Assembly (NCBI GenBank): GCA_002482415.1
Contig: DLFY01000347.1
Coordinates: 8,996 to 21,912, forward strand
Length of the DNA: 12,917 nucleotides
DNA from: Phycisphaerales bacterium UBA7708
GTDB lineage: Bacteria > Planctomycetota > Phycisphaerae > Sedimentisphaerales > Anaerohalosphaeraceae
Reading direction: 5' to 3'
Positions 1-12,028 of the stretch are shown in pieces. The position numbers and the translations under genes are program-made. The notes under the pieces are model-generated. The model saw only the letters and a program-made list of their open reading frames with translations. It searched no databases and was not told the DNA's origin. Position 1 is the stretch's first letter. The number at the start of each line of letters is the position of its first letter.

Positions 1-75
1 AGCCGCGACGAACCGGGAAATTTTAAGTAGGATCAGTATAATTAACAATAATCCTTATTTCAGGAGTTATAACCA
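1..75 (+). promoter_or_regulatory. Leader of gnd with -10-like box and ribosome binding site
   Basis: An AGGAG ribosome binding site at 62-66 lies 9 bases before the gnd ATG and fixes that start. A consensus TATAAT at 37-42 could be a -10 box, but I see no acceptable -35 hexamer 16-18 bases upstream, so a promoter here is only possible. Bases 1-27 are open in frame 1 and end at TAG 28-30 (reading SRDEPGNFK then stop). In frame 3, bases 3-21 are open up to TAA 24-26. Either could be the tail of an upstream plus-strand gene, but the piece is too short to identify. Confidence 0.4.
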
Positions 76-1527
76 ATGTCAAAAGCAGATATCGCAGTCG
101 TCGGTTTGGCGGTGATGGGTGAAAACCTCATCCTGAACATGGAAAGCAAGGGATTTACGGTGGCCTGTTTCAACCGTACCGTGTCCAAAGTGGATGATTT
201 TGTCAACGGCAGGGCCAAAGGCAAGAACATCGTCGGATGCAAATCCATCGAAGACCTGGTTGCCAATCTCAAACGTCCCCGCAAAGTCATGCTGATGGTC
301 AAGGCCGGGGCTGCGGTGGATGAGTTTATCGACCTGATTTTGCCGCATCTGGAAAACGGCGATATCATCATCGACGGAGGCAACAGCCACTTCCCCGATA
401 CCACCCGCCGCACGCAATATGTGGAAAGCAAAGGCAAGCTGTATATCGGTACCGGCGTTTCCGGCGGCGAAGAAGGCGCCCTGCTGGGGCCGTCGATTAT
501 GCCGGGCGGTTCGACAGCGGCCTGGACCTACGTCAAACCCATCTTCCAGAAAATCTGCGCCAAGACCGACAAAGGCGAGCCCTGCTGTGACTGGGTCGGT
601 GAAAACGGCGCCGGGCATTTTGTTAAAATGGTGCATAACGGTATCGAATACGGCGATATGCAGATGATCTGCGAGACCTACCAGATGATGCGACAGGGCC
701 TGGGGATGACCAATGCCCAGATGCATGAAGTCTTTGCGGACTGGAACAAGGGTGAACTGGGATCCTATCTGATCGAAATTACCCGCGACATTCTCGGCTA
801 TAAAGACGAGGCCGGTCATTACACCGTTGATACGATTCTGGACACCGCCGGCCAGAAAGGCACCGGCAAATGGACCGTCCTTGCGGCCCTTGACAGCGGT
901 CAGCCGCTGACCCTGATAGCTGAAGCGGTATTTGCCCGCTGCCTGTCGGCCATCAAAGAAGAACGCGTAGCCGCGGCCAAAGTACTCAACGGCCCCAAAG
1001 AAAAATTCCTCGGCGACAAGGCCACTTTTGTCAACGATCTGCGTCAGGCCCTGTATGCCTCCAAAATCGTCAGCTATGCCCAGGGATACCAACTGATGCG
1101 TGCGGCGGCTGCCGAATACAAGTGGAATTTGAATTATGGCGGCATCGCCCTGATGTGGCGCGGCGGCTGTATCATTCGTTCAGTCTTCCTCGGCAAAATC
1201 AAGGATGCCTTTGACCGCAATCCGAATCTGAACAACCTCCTGCTGGACCCGTTCTTTAAAGAGGCCGTGGAAAAGGCCCAGTCCAGCTGGCGTCGTGTGG
1301 TTACTGAAGCAGTACGAATGGGGATTGCCATTCCAGCCATTAGTTCAGCATTGTCCTACTTCGACGGGTATCGCAGCGCGATCCTGCCGGCTAATCTGCT
1401 GCAGGCCCAGCGCGATTATTTCGGCGCTCATACGTATGAACGCACTGACAAGCCCAGAGGCCAGTTCTTCCATACCAACTGGACCGGTCGCGGCGGGAAT
1501 ACGGCAGCGTCAACCTATTCTGTCTAA
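76..1527 (+). CDS. gnd: 6-phosphogluconate dehydrogenase, decarboxylating (Gnd)
   Basis: Oxidatively decarboxylates 6-phosphogluconate to ribulose 5-phosphate with NADP+, the third step of the oxidative pentose phosphate pathway, in the cytosol. The 483-residue product matches the long dimeric form of the family (about 470-485). The N-terminal Rossmann fold shows the GLAVMGENL dinucleotide loop at residues 10-18, followed by FNRT, whose Arg is expected to bind the NADP 2'-phosphate. The substrate signature GVSGGEEGA is near residue 130. The catalytic cluster [15 protein letters not shown] holds K184, H187, N188 and E191, equivalent to the catalytic Lys and Glu of characterised enzymes. The C-terminal all-helical domain carries [11 protein letters not shown] and WRGGCIIRS. 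The start is supported by AGGAG 9 bases upstream. An intrinsic terminator follows the stop directly, so gnd ends its own transcript. Codon use resembles the neighbours. All key residues are present. Confidence 0.98.
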   Translation: MSKADIAVVGLAVMGENLILNMESKGFTVACFNRTVSKVDDFVNGRAKGKNIVGCKSIEDLVANLKRPRKVMLMVKAGAAVDEFIDLILPHLENGDIIIDGGNSHFPDTTRRTQYVESKGKLYIGTGVSGGEEGALLGPSIMPGGSTAAWTYVKPIFQKICAKTDKGEPCCDWVGENGAGHFVKMVHNGIEYGDMQMICETYQMMRQGLGMTNAQMHEVFADWNKGELGSYLIEITRDILGYKDEAGHYTVDTILDTAGQKGTGKWTVLAALDSGQPLTLIAEAVFARCLSAIKEERVAAAKVLNGPKEKFLGDKATFVNDLRQALYASKIVSYAQGYQLMRAAAAEYKWNLNYGGIALMWRGGCIIRSVFLGKIKDAFDRNPNLNNLLLDPFFKEAVEKAQSSWRRVVTEAVRMGIAIPAISSALSYFDGYRSAILPANLLQAQRDYFGAHTYERTDKPRGQFFHTNWTGRGGNTAASTYSV

Positions 1528-1540
1528 TTGAATCCAACTG

Positions 1541-1564
1541 AGGCCCCGTTCTGCGGGGCCTTTT
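1541..1564 (+). terminator. Rho-independent terminator after gnd
   Basis: A perfect 8-bp stem has arms AGGCCCCG (1541-1548) and CGGGGCCT (1554-1561). It closes a 5-base loop TTCTG and runs into a short U tract (1561-1564) within a pyrimidine-rich stretch. It begins 13 bases after the gnd stop. The stem is strong and the U tract is short, so some readthrough into uxaC is plausible. Confidence 0.88.
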
Positions 1565-1594
1565 ACTTCTTCCTGAGTTCGGGTGGCCCATTGC

Positions 1595-1598
1595 GGAG
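1595..1598 (+). promoter_or_regulatory. Ribosome binding site that decides the uxaC start
   Basis: GGAG at 1595-1598 lies 7 bases before the ATG at 1606 but only 1 base before the in-frame ATG at 1600, so 1606 is the better start. It also agrees with the family N-terminus: this protein opens MTYMHDNF where E. coli UxaC opens MTPFMTEDF. Confidence 0.7.
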
Positions 1599-1605
1599 CA
1601 TGATA

Positions 1606-3021
1606 ATGACTTATATGCATGATAATTTTCTGCTGTACAACAAAACAGCAGAGTACCTCTATCACGAACACGCCGTGAAAATGCCGATTTACGATTACCA
1701 TTGTCATTTGCCCGCGGCTCAGATTGCCGAAGACAAGCGATTTGAGAATCTGACGGCGATCTGGCTGGCCGGAGATCATTATAAATGGCGAGCCATGCGT
1801 ACCAACGGTATCGATGAAAAATATATCACCGGCCCAGCTTCGGATTTTGAGAAATTTCAAAAATGGGCTGAGACGGTGCCTTATTGTCTCCGCAATCCGC
1901 TGTATCACTGGACGCATCTGGAACTGAAAAAGCCGTTCGGCATCACTGACAAAGTCCTGAATTCGGACACCGCCAAAGCCATCTATGACACCTGCGGCGA
2001 GAAGCTCCAGACAACCGCTTTCAGTGCCCGCAATATCATGCGAAGCTGGAATGTCAAGCTGGTCTGTACCACCGAAGACCCCACCGATACGCTCGATTAT
2101 CATCTGGCCATCCGTAAAAGCGGTTTTGAAATCGCAGTCCACGCCGCATGGCGGCCGGATAAAGCGATGGCCGTGGATAATCCCGCCCTGTTTAATACCT
2201 GGACAGGCAAACTGGCAGCTTTGACTAATACCAGCATCAAGGACTTTGACAGTTTTTTGTCAGCGATTCGCAAGCGGCAGGAATATTTCCACGCCAACGG
2301 TTGCCGTGTTTCCGACCACGGCCTCGATAAAATATATGCGGATGATTATAACGAAGCCGAAATCAAGGGCATCTTCGACAAAGTCCGCTGCGGCAAATCA
2401 ATTACCGCACAGCAGGTCGAGCTGTTCAAATCCGCCATGCTGTATGAGTTATGCCTGATGAACGCCGAAAAAGGCTGGGTCCAGCAATTCCACCTGGGCG
2501 TCCTTCGCAACAATAACAGCCGGATGTTTGCCAAACTCGGGCCGGACACCGGATTTGATTCGATTGGTGATTTTAATCTGGCCGCCCCGATGGTCAAACT
2601 CTTCGACCGGCTCGACAGCCGAAACAGTCTGTGCAGGACCATTCTGTATAACATCAATCCCAAGGACAACGAAGTCATGGCCACCATGCTGGGCAATTTC
2701 CAGGACGGCTCCTGCCCCGGCAAGATGCAGTTTGGCTCGGGCTGGTGGTTCCTCGACCAGATGGATGGCATGATCAAGCAGATGAATGCATTGTCGAACC
2801 TGGGACTGTTGAGCCGTTTTATCGGGATGCTGACCGATTCCCGCAGCTTCCTGTCCTACTCCCGACACGAATATTTCCGTCGAATCCTCTGTAACCTGCT
2901 GGGTGAGGAAGTGGAAAAAGGATTCTGGCCGAACGACAAGAAATGGCTCGGCCAGATGGTTGAAAATATCAGCTATAGTAACGCCCGGCATTATTTTGAC
3001 ATGGCTCTGCCGGGCGTCTGA
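1606..3021 (+). CDS. uxaC: Glucuronate isomerase (UxaC)
   Basis: Isomerises D-glucuronate to D-fructuronate and D-galacturonate to D-tagaturonate, the entry step for hexuronates from pectin, alginate-like or glucuronan polymers. It is a member of the amidohydrolase superfamily. From the chosen ATG the protein has 471 residues, almost the same as E. coli UxaC. The metal-binding motif YHCHLP holds H32 and H34 near the N-terminus. Other family blocks are GDHYKWRAMRTNGI, NPLYHWTHLEL, SWNVKLVCTTEDP, WRPDKA, KVSDHGLD in degenerate form (RVSDHGLD), GWVQQFHLGVLRNNN, GKMQFGSGWWF and the C-terminal GMLTDSRSFLSYSRHEYFRRIL. The frame is open back to 1528, but a TTG there would sit in the gnd terminator. 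No other hexuronate gene is in the window. I see no convincing promoter in the 41 bases between terminator and start, so expression may depend on readthrough from gnd. Confidence 0.96.
   Translation: MTYMHDNFLLYNKTAEYLYHEHAVKMPIYDYHCHLPAAQIAEDKRFENLTAIWLAGDHYKWRAMRTNGIDEKYITGPASDFEKFQKWAETVPYCLRNPLYHWTHLELKKPFGITDKVLNSDTAKAIYDTCGEKLQTTAFSARNIMRSWNVKLVCTTEDPTDTLDYHLAIRKSGFEIAVHAAWRPDKAMAVDNPALFNTWTGKLAALTNTSIKDFDSFLSAIRKRQEYFHANGCRVSDHGLDKIYADDYNEAEIKGIFDKVRCGKSITAQQVELFKSAMLYELCLMNAEKGWVQQFHLGVLRNNNSRMFAKLGPDTGFDSIGDFNLAAPMVKLFDRLDSRNSLCRTILYNINPKDNEVMATMLGNFQDGSCPGKMQFGSGWWFLDQMDGMIKQMNALSNLGLLSRFIGMLTDSRSFLSYSRHEYFRRILCNLLGEEVEKGFWPNDKKWLGQMVENISYSNARHYFDMALPGV
2981..3017. repeat. Perfect 10-bp inverted repeat at the uxaC/lysA convergent junction
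   Basis: ACGCCCGGCA (2981-2990) and TGCCGGGCGT (3008-3017) are perfect reverse complements separated by 17 bases. The element lies in the last codons of uxaC, ends one base before its TGA, and sits 28 bases downstream of the lysA stop on the other strand. It could fold in both transcripts. Neither side has a U tract, so it is not a standard intrinsic terminator. It might act as a 3'-end stabiliser or a weak block between convergent genes. The repeat is seen directly and its role is inferred. Confidence 0.6.
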
Positions 3022-3044
3022 GGCGTACCTGTAACGTCTGTTGA

Positions 3045-4322
3045 TTATTTTTCGTGGGCAATCAGGTCTTCATACGTCTGACGACGGCGAATCACGGTAA
3101 ACTCATCGCCATCCACCAGGACTTCCGGCAGCAGCGGTCGGGCATTGTAATTGCTGCTCATGGTATAACCGTAGGCTCCAGCCGTGAAAATCGAAATCAA
3201 ATCGCCGCGTTTGACCGCAGGCAGCGGACGTTCCTTTGCGAAAAAGTCCGCACCCTCACAAATCGGCCCGACAATATCAACCTGCTCACAGCCTTCCGGA
3301 TTCAGATGGCGGAATTTCTTTGGCGGCACCAGTGAAGGATCCACCTGGGCAGGCCAGATGAAATGGAATGCATCGTACAACGGCGGACGAATCAGGTCGT
3401 TCATGCCCGCATCCACAATGACAAATTTCTTCTTGCCGCCCTGCTTCAGATACAAGACCCGTGTCAGCAGGATGGCGGAGTTGGCCGCAATGCTTGCACC
3501 TGGCTCAAGAATCAGCTTCAGCCCCTTGCCTTTGATCAGCGGGACAATCACGCCGGCGTAGTCGCTGGCCGAAGGAGCGGTTGACGTTTCATAATCGGCG
3601 CCATAGCCGCCGCCCATATCGAGCGCCTCAATGGTAAATCCATCCGCCCGCAGTTCGTCAATCAATTTGACCGTCTTCTGTAAAGCCTCGGCATACGGCT
3701 GTACGGATTTGCCCGCCGAACCCAGATGCACGTGGACCGCACAAAGCTGGACCGTGCCGTTCTTGCCGTATTTGTTGAAAACCTGCCGGGCCCGCTCAAT
3801 ATCCACACCAAACTTGGATTCTTTCTTGCCGGTGGTGGTATAAGTATGCGTGCGGGGGTCCACATCGGGATTGACTCGCAGCGCCGCTTTGGGGGTTTTG
3901 CCAAGGTTGCGGGAAATGGTAATCAGATTTTCCAGTTCCGCCTCGGATTCGATATTGAAATACCCAATCGGGGCATTCAGGGCTTCGATGATTTCATTGT
4001 CGGTTTTGCCAACGCCCGCATAGACGATTTTTGCGGTATCGATGCCGGTTTGTCTGGCGCGGAACAATTCGCCGCCGCTGACAATATCAAAGCCGCTGCC
4101 GGCCTCCGCAAGCACCTTGAGGATGTTAATGTTGGAACAGGCTTTGATGGAATAGCAAATCAGCGTATCCAGCCCGGAAAACGCCTCTTTGATGCGATTA
4201 AAATGGCCCAGAAAAGTTGCTTTGCTGTAAATATAGACCGGCGTGCCGACCGCTTCGGCGATTTTCTCGACAGCCACATTTTCCGCGTACAATTTACCTT
4301 GTTTATATCCGAAATAATCCAT
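3045..4322 (-). CDS. lysA: Diaminopimelate decarboxylase (LysA)
   Basis: Decarboxylates meso-2,6-diaminopimelate to L-lysine with PLP, the last step of the diaminopimelate route. The 425-residue length is normal. It has the fold-III alanine-racemase-like barrel followed by a beta domain. The PLP lysine is K60 in CYSIKACSN; the usual text is K-A-N, here K-A-C. HVHLGS (H197, H199) provides the residue that stacks on the PLP ring, and GGGYG is the phosphate loop. The cofactor motif reads E273-P-G-A276, where the family has EPGR. The beta domain shows VDAGMNDLIRPPLYDAFH, the active-site CEGADF (C355, E356) and AGAYGYTMSSNYNARP. The start is supported by AAAGGA 6 bases upstream and by a promoter at 4362-4389. 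It is a single gene, convergent with uxaC and divergent from ligA. Other fold-III decarboxylases (ornithine/arginine) are less likely because the DAP-type blocks are intact. Confidence 0.95.
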   Translation of the reverse strand: MDYFGYKQGKLYAENVAVEKIAEAVGTPVYIYSKATFLGHFNRIKEAFSGLDTLICYSIKACSNINILKVLAEAGSGFDIVSGGELFRARQTGIDTAKIVYAGVGKTDNEIIEALNAPIGYFNIESEAELENLITISRNLGKTPKAALRVNPDVDPRTHTYTTTGKKESKFGVDIERARQVFNKYGKNGTVQLCAVHVHLGSAGKSVQPYAEALQKTVKLIDELRADGFTIEALDMGGGYGADYETSTAPSASDYAGVIVPLIKGKGLKLILEPGASIAANSAILLTRVLYLKQGGKKKFVIVDAGMNDLIRPPLYDAFHFIWPAQVDPSLVPPKKFRHLNPEGCEQVDIVGPICEGADFFAKERPLPAVKRGDLISIFTAGAYGYTMSSNYNARPLLPEVLVDGDEFTVIRRRQTYEDLIAHEK

Positions 4323-4361
4323 ATATAGTCCTTTATCATCACTATCTTAATAGAATTTTGT

Positions 4362-4389
4362 AGTATATCGTTTTTCTCGTCAGAGGCAA
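4362..4389 (-). promoter_or_regulatory. Sigma-70-type promoter of lysA
   Basis: Read on the minus strand, TTGCCT (4389-4384), a 16-base spacer and TATACT (4367-4362) form a good housekeeping promoter. The start site would be near 4355, giving a leader of about 30 bases that includes the AAAGGA ribosome binding site at 4334-4329. The leader is too short for a lysine riboswitch. Confidence 0.55.
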
Positions 4390-4430
4390 GACCCCATTTG
4401 TCTAAAGTCTCAATTCCTATCAAGAAAAGG

Positions 4431-4497
4431 CTGTAACAGAACGTCAATTCAGGTATAATTGATCGTTTGAATCGAGCACGAAAAATGTGTTTATATT
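4431..4497 (+). promoter_or_regulatory. Promoter region of the ligA-ribD run
   Basis: A consensus TATAAT at 4454-4459 has only a weak -35 (CTGTAA, 4431-4436, 17-base spacer). A second candidate is TTGAAT (4467-4472) with TTATAT (4491-4496), spacer 18. The first would give a leader of about 50 bases, the second about 15. An interrupted palindrome, TCAATT (4444-4449) and AATTGA (4457-4462), overlaps the first -10 box. No recognisable Shine-Dalgarno sequence precedes the ligA ATG: the last 18 bases contain no GGAG-like run. Confidence 0.45.
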
Positions 4498-4509
4498 ACA
4501 AGACAATAG

Positions 4510-7667
<3,158 letters not shown>

Positions 7668-7692
7668 ATCTTAAATACAAAAGAGGCATTCC

Positions 7693-8892
7693 ATGCAAGC
7701 GATTATTAGACGAGTTTTGATTCCTTTATTGATTATCACTCTGCCGATTTCGGCCATGATTGCATATACCCTGTATTATCGAAAAGCCAAACAGCATCGT
7801 GCCGCACAAGATACACAAATTGTCTCCTCGCTCACTTTCGGCACGAAACACTGGGAAAGCTTCCGCGGCAATCCTGCACAGACCGGAACCTCAGAAGGCC
7901 AACTGCCGATCCGGCTGTCCGTCAAATGGAAGTTTACAGCCAAAGACGCCGTCAAGTCCACCCCGGTTGTCAAAGACGGTAAAGTCTTTGTGACATCCAG
8001 CGATAAAAATATCTATTGCCTCTCATTGGACAACGGCGAAATCATCTGGACTTACACAGCGGGCGACTCCATAGAAGCCAGCGCTCTTGTGATTGACAAA
8101 ACTGTCTATGTCGGCTCCGAAGACCGCATCCTGTATGCAATCGATGCCGAACAAGGTCTGCCTGTCTGGACCTGTAAAACCGGCGGCAAAATTACCGGCT
8201 CGGTCAATTATCGCACCGTCAATAGCTCGACAGAGCTTTTCGCCGGCAGCTATGACGGCCTGCTTACCTGTCTCGACGCCCGGACCGGGACAAAAAAATG
8301 GTCGTATGAAGCCCAAAATTACATCAATGGTTCCCCTGCCATTGGCAGCGGCCTGGCCGCCTTTGGTTCCTGTGATGCCAATCTGTACATGGTCCCACTG
8401 GACGACCCTAACAGCGCAAAAGCCTTTGACAGCGGTTCCTATATCGCCGCCAGCCCAGCGATTGCCAACGGCAAGATTTATTTTGGAAATTTTGATGGTC
8501 AGTTTTTCTGTGTAGATATTGAAACCGGCAAAGACTTATGGGCATACAAAGATTCTAAACATGCATTTTTTTCAAGCCCTGCTGTCAATGAACACTATGT
8601 TGTGGTAGGTTGCCGGGATAAAAAAGTGTACTGTTTTGAAGCGATGACCGGAAAACCCCTCTGGACTTTCCTGGCGGGAGCTGAGGTGGACAGCAGTCCT
8701 GTCCTCTGCGGCGAACAAATTCTGGTCGGCAGCAGCGACGGCAAGCTCTATTGTCTATCTGTTGCTAACGGCACACTCAACGGGTCTTTTGATGCTGCCA
8801 GCGCCATCCTGTCCGGCCCCGCTATTGCAGACAACTGCATTCTGATTGCCTGTGAAGACGGCACAGTCTATGCCCTGCAGCAGTCAAAGTAA
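7693..8892 (+). CDS. Membrane-anchored PQQ-like beta-propeller repeat protein
   Basis: A 399-residue protein of unknown function. A basic start (MQAIIRR) and a hydrophobic segment (about 8-28) make an N-terminal anchor with no clear cleavage or lipobox, so the bulk is probably periplasmic. The rest is a beta propeller built from PQQ/BamB-type repeats of about 40 residues. Each carries a D-x-x-(I/L/V)-Y-C-(L/F) strand and often a G-x-x-x-W closing turn, for example SSDKNIYCL with GEIIWTY, SEDRILYAI with GLPVWTC, NFDGQFFCV with GKDLWAY and SSDGKLYCL. I count seven to eight blades. The opening WESFRGNPAQTG is typical of these families and may supply a strand that closes the ring. No PQQ-dehydrogenase catalytic residues are recognisable. 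AAGAGG (about 7681-7686) precedes the ATG. It lies 25 bases after ribD, so probably in the same transcript. BamB-like scaffold or cell-surface roles are guesses. Confidence 0.85.
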   Translation: MQAIIRRVLIPLLIITLPISAMIAYTLYYRKAKQHRAAQDTQIVSSLTFGTKHWESFRGNPAQTGTSEGQLPIRLSVKWKFTAKDAVKSTPVVKDGKVFVTSSDKNIYCLSLDNGEIIWTYTAGDSIEASALVIDKTVYVGSEDRILYAIDAEQGLPVWTCKTGGKITGSVNYRTVNSSTELFAGSYDGLLTCLDARTGTKKWSYEAQNYINGSPAIGSGLAAFGSCDANLYMVPLDDPNSAKAFDSGSYIAASPAIANGKIYFGNFDGQFFCVDIETGKDLWAYKDSKHAFFSSPAVNEHYVVVGCRDKKVYCFEAMTGKPLWTFLAGAEVDSSPVLCGEQILVGSSDGKLYCLSVANGTLNGSFDAASAILSGPAIADNCILIACEDGTVYALQQSK

Positions 8893-8905
8893 AGAACGCC
8901 TCCTG

Positions 8906-10063
8906 TTATCGCCTGATATACAAGCCGCCGGGCAATTGTTTAATGAGTCCCTTAAGCTGCAGACTGATAATCGATGCATGAACCTGGCCCGCCGTAACAC
9001 CGGATTTGGCAATTAACTGTTCGGTATGCAGTGGTTCCCCGTCAATGCCGGCCAGTACCGCTTTTTCGACCGCCGACAGATTAAGCTTCGCGGTATCAAA
9101 TAATGTCGCCTGGACCTTCTGTTCCGCCTGCTCTGCAGCATCTGCCACATGGTCTTTTAGTCCCTGCCCCACGCAGCCCAGAGTATCGAGGATATCATTG
9201 AGTGAATCGACCAGTTTGGCTCCTTCTTTAATCAGCTTGTGGCACCCACCGGCCAGCGGTGAATCAATCTTGCCGGGGATTGCCATCACATCCCGGTCGT
9301 ATTCAAGGGCGGCTTTGGCCGTCAGCAATGAGCCGCTGTTGTGCGGTGCTTCAACCACCAGCGTCCCCAGGGACAAAGCCGCAATAATACGGTTGCGTGC
9401 GGGAAAGTTTTCAGACAGCGGCTCATATCCCATCGGCAGTTCGCTGACTACCGCGCCGGATTCGGCAATCATTTCGGCCAGCTTGACATTTTCCGGCGGA
9501 AAAACCATTGCCAGACCGCAGCCCTGTACGGCGATCGTTCGTCCTTTGGCAGATAACGCCCCCCGATGCGCAGCCGTATCAATTCCGCGTGCCAGTCCGC
9601 TGACAATGGTAAAACCGGATGAGGCCAGAAGATGTGCAAATCGGGACGCCTGCTCCGAACCATAGGCACTGCATCGTCGTGAACCGACCATCGCCACCGA
9701 CAGCGCATCACTGCGTTCCAGCGTTCCCCGGACGTAGAGTACTGGCGGCGGGTCATACACACTTTTCAATGCGGCTGGATAACGGGCATCATCCCAGTGA
9801 ATCAGGATCACGCCGTGCTTGTCGGCAAGCCCAATTTCTTTGGGTGCGTCATAACTTAAGCGGGAGCGGGCGATTTTTTCTGCGGTTGCATTTCCGATGC
9901 CATCCACCCGCGTCATCTCAGACACCGAGGTCTGGAGTGCGTTTTCAACCGAACCGAACTGTTTGACTAACCGGCCAAACAACACCGACCCGACACCCTC
10001 TGCATGAGTTAACCGCAGATAATGTTCAATGCCTTGCGAATGGCATTTTCCGTCCGACCCCAT
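8906..10063 (-). CDS. dprA: DNA-processing protein A (DprA/Smf)
   Basis: Binds incoming single-stranded DNA in natural transformation and loads RecA. It occurs widely, including in bacteria not known to be competent. The 385-residue product has the full three-part layout. An N-terminal helix-hairpin-helix (SAM-like) region (about 15-75) contains VDGIGNATAEKIA. The Rossmann-type core has VGSRRCSAYG (127-135), SGLARGIDTAAHRGAL (from 155), VFPPEN, SENFPARNRIIAALS, NSGSLLTAKAALE and MAIPG. The C-terminal winged-helix domain (about 325-385) ends LKGLIKQLPGGLYIRR. AAGGAG lies 5 bases before the ATG. It starts 24 bases after accC and shares that strand, so it is likely the last gene of accB-accC-dprA. 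The usual neighbour topA is not here. Its stop is only 13 bases from the convergent propeller gene, with no visible terminator between them. Confidence 0.96.
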   Translation of the reverse strand: MGSDGKCHSQGIEHYLRLTHAEGVGSVLFGRLVKQFGSVENALQTSVSEMTRVDGIGNATAEKIARSRLSYDAPKEIGLADKHGVILIHWDDARYPAALKSVYDPPPVLYVRGTLERSDALSVAMVGSRRCSAYGSEQASRFAHLLASSGFTIVSGLARGIDTAAHRGALSAKGRTIAVQGCGLAMVFPPENVKLAEMIAESGAVVSELPMGYEPLSENFPARNRIIAALSLGTLVVEAPHNSGSLLTAKAALEYDRDVMAIPGKIDSPLAGGCHKLIKEGAKLVDSLNDILDTLGCVGQGLKDHVADAAEQAEQKVQATLFDTAKLNLSAVEKAVLAGIDGEPLHTEQLIAKSGVTAGQVHASIISLQLKGLIKQLPGGLYIRR

Positions 10064-10087
10064 ATTGTCTCCTTCTTCTATTGTGCT

Positions 10088-11431
10088 TTACATCGTCATG
10101 TGTCGCTCAATAAAGCTCGTATCGACCTGATTTTTCACGTACAGATTGTGAGAGAGAATCTTCAGACACGCCGGAATCGTCGTCTTGATCGGCTCGATCT
10201 TGAATTCCCGCAGCGCCCGCTTCATCGTGGCAATCGCTTCTTCACGCGTCGGCTGATGGACAATCAGCTTGCTGACCATTGAATCATAATACGGCGAAAT
10301 GACCGCGTCCTGACACAGGTAAGTATCCACCCGCACGCCCGGCCCGCCGGGAGTGAAGAATTTTGTAATCTTGCCCGGACACGGTGCAAAATTGCGATCC
10401 GGGTCCTCAGCATTGATACGGCATTCCATCGCAACGCCGGTGTGTTTGATATCACGCTGACGCAAATCCAGAGGCAGTCCGGCGGCGATTTTAATCTGCC
10501 ATTTAATCAGGTCCTGTCCGGTCACCATCTCCGTCACCGGATGCTCCACCTGAATACGTGTATTGACTTCAATAAAGTAATAGTTTTTGTCTTTATCCAG
10601 CAAAAATTCCACCGTTGCTGCATTGTAATAATCGGCATGCTTAATCAGACGCAGCGCCGACTTGCACAATTCCTCTCGCGTCCGCTCGTCAAGAACAGGA
10701 CACGGCGACTCTTCAATTAATTTCTGATGGCGACGCTGAATGGTGCAGTCACGTTCATAAAAATGCACTGCATTGCCGCTTTTATCGGCCATGACCTGTA
10801 CTTCGACATGCCGCGGCTCGAGAACATATTTTTCGACATACAATGTACCATTTTTAAAAGCAGCTTCGGCTTCCGCCCTAGCAGCGGCAAAGGCCTTGTG
10901 CAGGCTGATATCATTATGGGCAACGCGCATTCCGCGTCCGCCGCCGCCGGCTGCTGCTTTGATGATGACCGGATAGCCTATTTTATTGGCAATCTTAACC
11001 GCTTCAGCTTCATTGGCTATCGGCCCATCGGAACCGGGTACCAAGGGCACACGGGCTTCCTGAGCCAGTTGTTTGGCGGCCACTTTATCCCCCAGTTTAC
11101 GCATCGCCGCTGGGCTGGGGCCAATAAAGGTAATCCCGCATTCATTGCAGATTTCAGCAAAATGCGCATTTTCTGCAAGAAAACCGTATCCCGGATGAAT
11201 TGCATCCACATCTGCTACTTCAGCAGCACTGACTATAGCCGGAATATTTAAGTAACTTTTTGCACCCGCCGCCGGCCCGATGCAAATTGCATCGTCAGCC
11301 AGTTTCACATAGGACGCTTCCCTGTCGGCCTCGGAATATACCGCAACCGCTTCGATTCCCAATTCATGACAGGCACGGATAACCCGAAGCGCAATCTCGC
11401 CCCGGTTGGCAATTAAAATTCGTGAAAACAT
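10088..11431 (-). CDS. accC: Biotin carboxylase subunit of acetyl-CoA carboxylase (AccC)
   Basis: Carboxylates the biotin on BCCP using ATP and bicarbonate, the first half-reaction of acetyl-CoA carboxylase, which commits carbon to fatty acids. The 447 residues match the stand-alone bacterial subunit. It opens [19 protein letters not shown] (biotin carboxylase N-domain) and has [10 protein letters not shown]. The ATP-grasp domain has K116, K158 and the glycine-rich [11 protein letters not shown]. Further blocks are [30 protein letters not shown] and ECRINAEDP, followed by [11 protein letters not shown] in the C-domain. AGGA lies 8 bases before the ATG. It sits 36 bases after accB in the standard accB-accC order. 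There is no fusion to a carboxyltransferase or carrier domain, which argues against pyruvate or propionyl-CoA carboxylase. Confidence 0.97.
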   Translation of the reverse strand: MFSRILIANRGEIALRVIRACHELGIEAVAVYSEADREASYVKLADDAICIGPAAGAKSYLNIPAIVSAAEVADVDAIHPGYGFLAENAHFAEICNECGITFIGPSPAAMRKLGDKVAAKQLAQEARVPLVPGSDGPIANEAEAVKIANKIGYPVIIKAAAGGGGRGMRVAHNDISLHKAFAAARAEAEAAFKNGTLYVEKYVLEPRHVEVQVMADKSGNAVHFYERDCTIQRRHQKLIEESPCPVLDERTREELCKSALRLIKHADYYNAATVEFLLDKDKNYYFIEVNTRIQVEHPVTEMVTGQDLIKWQIKIAAGLPLDLRQRDIKHTGVAMECRINAEDPDRNFAPCPGKITKFFTPGGPGVRVDTYLCQDAVISPYYDSMVSKLIVHQPTREEAIATMKRALREFKIEPIKTTIPACLKILSHNLYVKNQVDTSFIERHMTM

Positions 11432-11467
11432 ATCTTGATTCCTGTTATAGGAAATGACTTTTCGAAA

Positions 11468-11962
<495 letters not shown>

Positions 11963-12028
11963 GGGGGTTCTTCCTTAATTTTTAATATTCTTAGGGAATC
12001 CATTTTCCAGCCCAAAGTTTAGTCGGAT

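Noticed and set aside
79..1092. 337-codon open frame on the minus strand opposite gnd
   Set aside because: It lies wholly under a gene with complete catalytic motifs. Its product has no recognisable domain, and long antisense frames are common opposite GC-rich third codon positions.
1528..1605. Longer uxaC starting from TTG at 1528
   Set aside because: It would begin in the gnd terminator and add 26 residues not seen in UxaC. The ATG at 1606 has a correctly spaced GGAG and matches the family N-terminus.
3726..4328. 200-codon plus-strand frame opposite the lysA N-terminus
   Set aside because: Antisense to the conserved PLP-binding half of lysA, and no motif is visible in the product.
4160..4447. 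95-codon minus-strand frame overlapping the lysA start, a possible leader peptide
   Set aside because: It begins upstream of the likely lysA promoter, overlaps lysA in another frame, has no ribosome binding site that I can see and has no Lys-rich attenuator signature.
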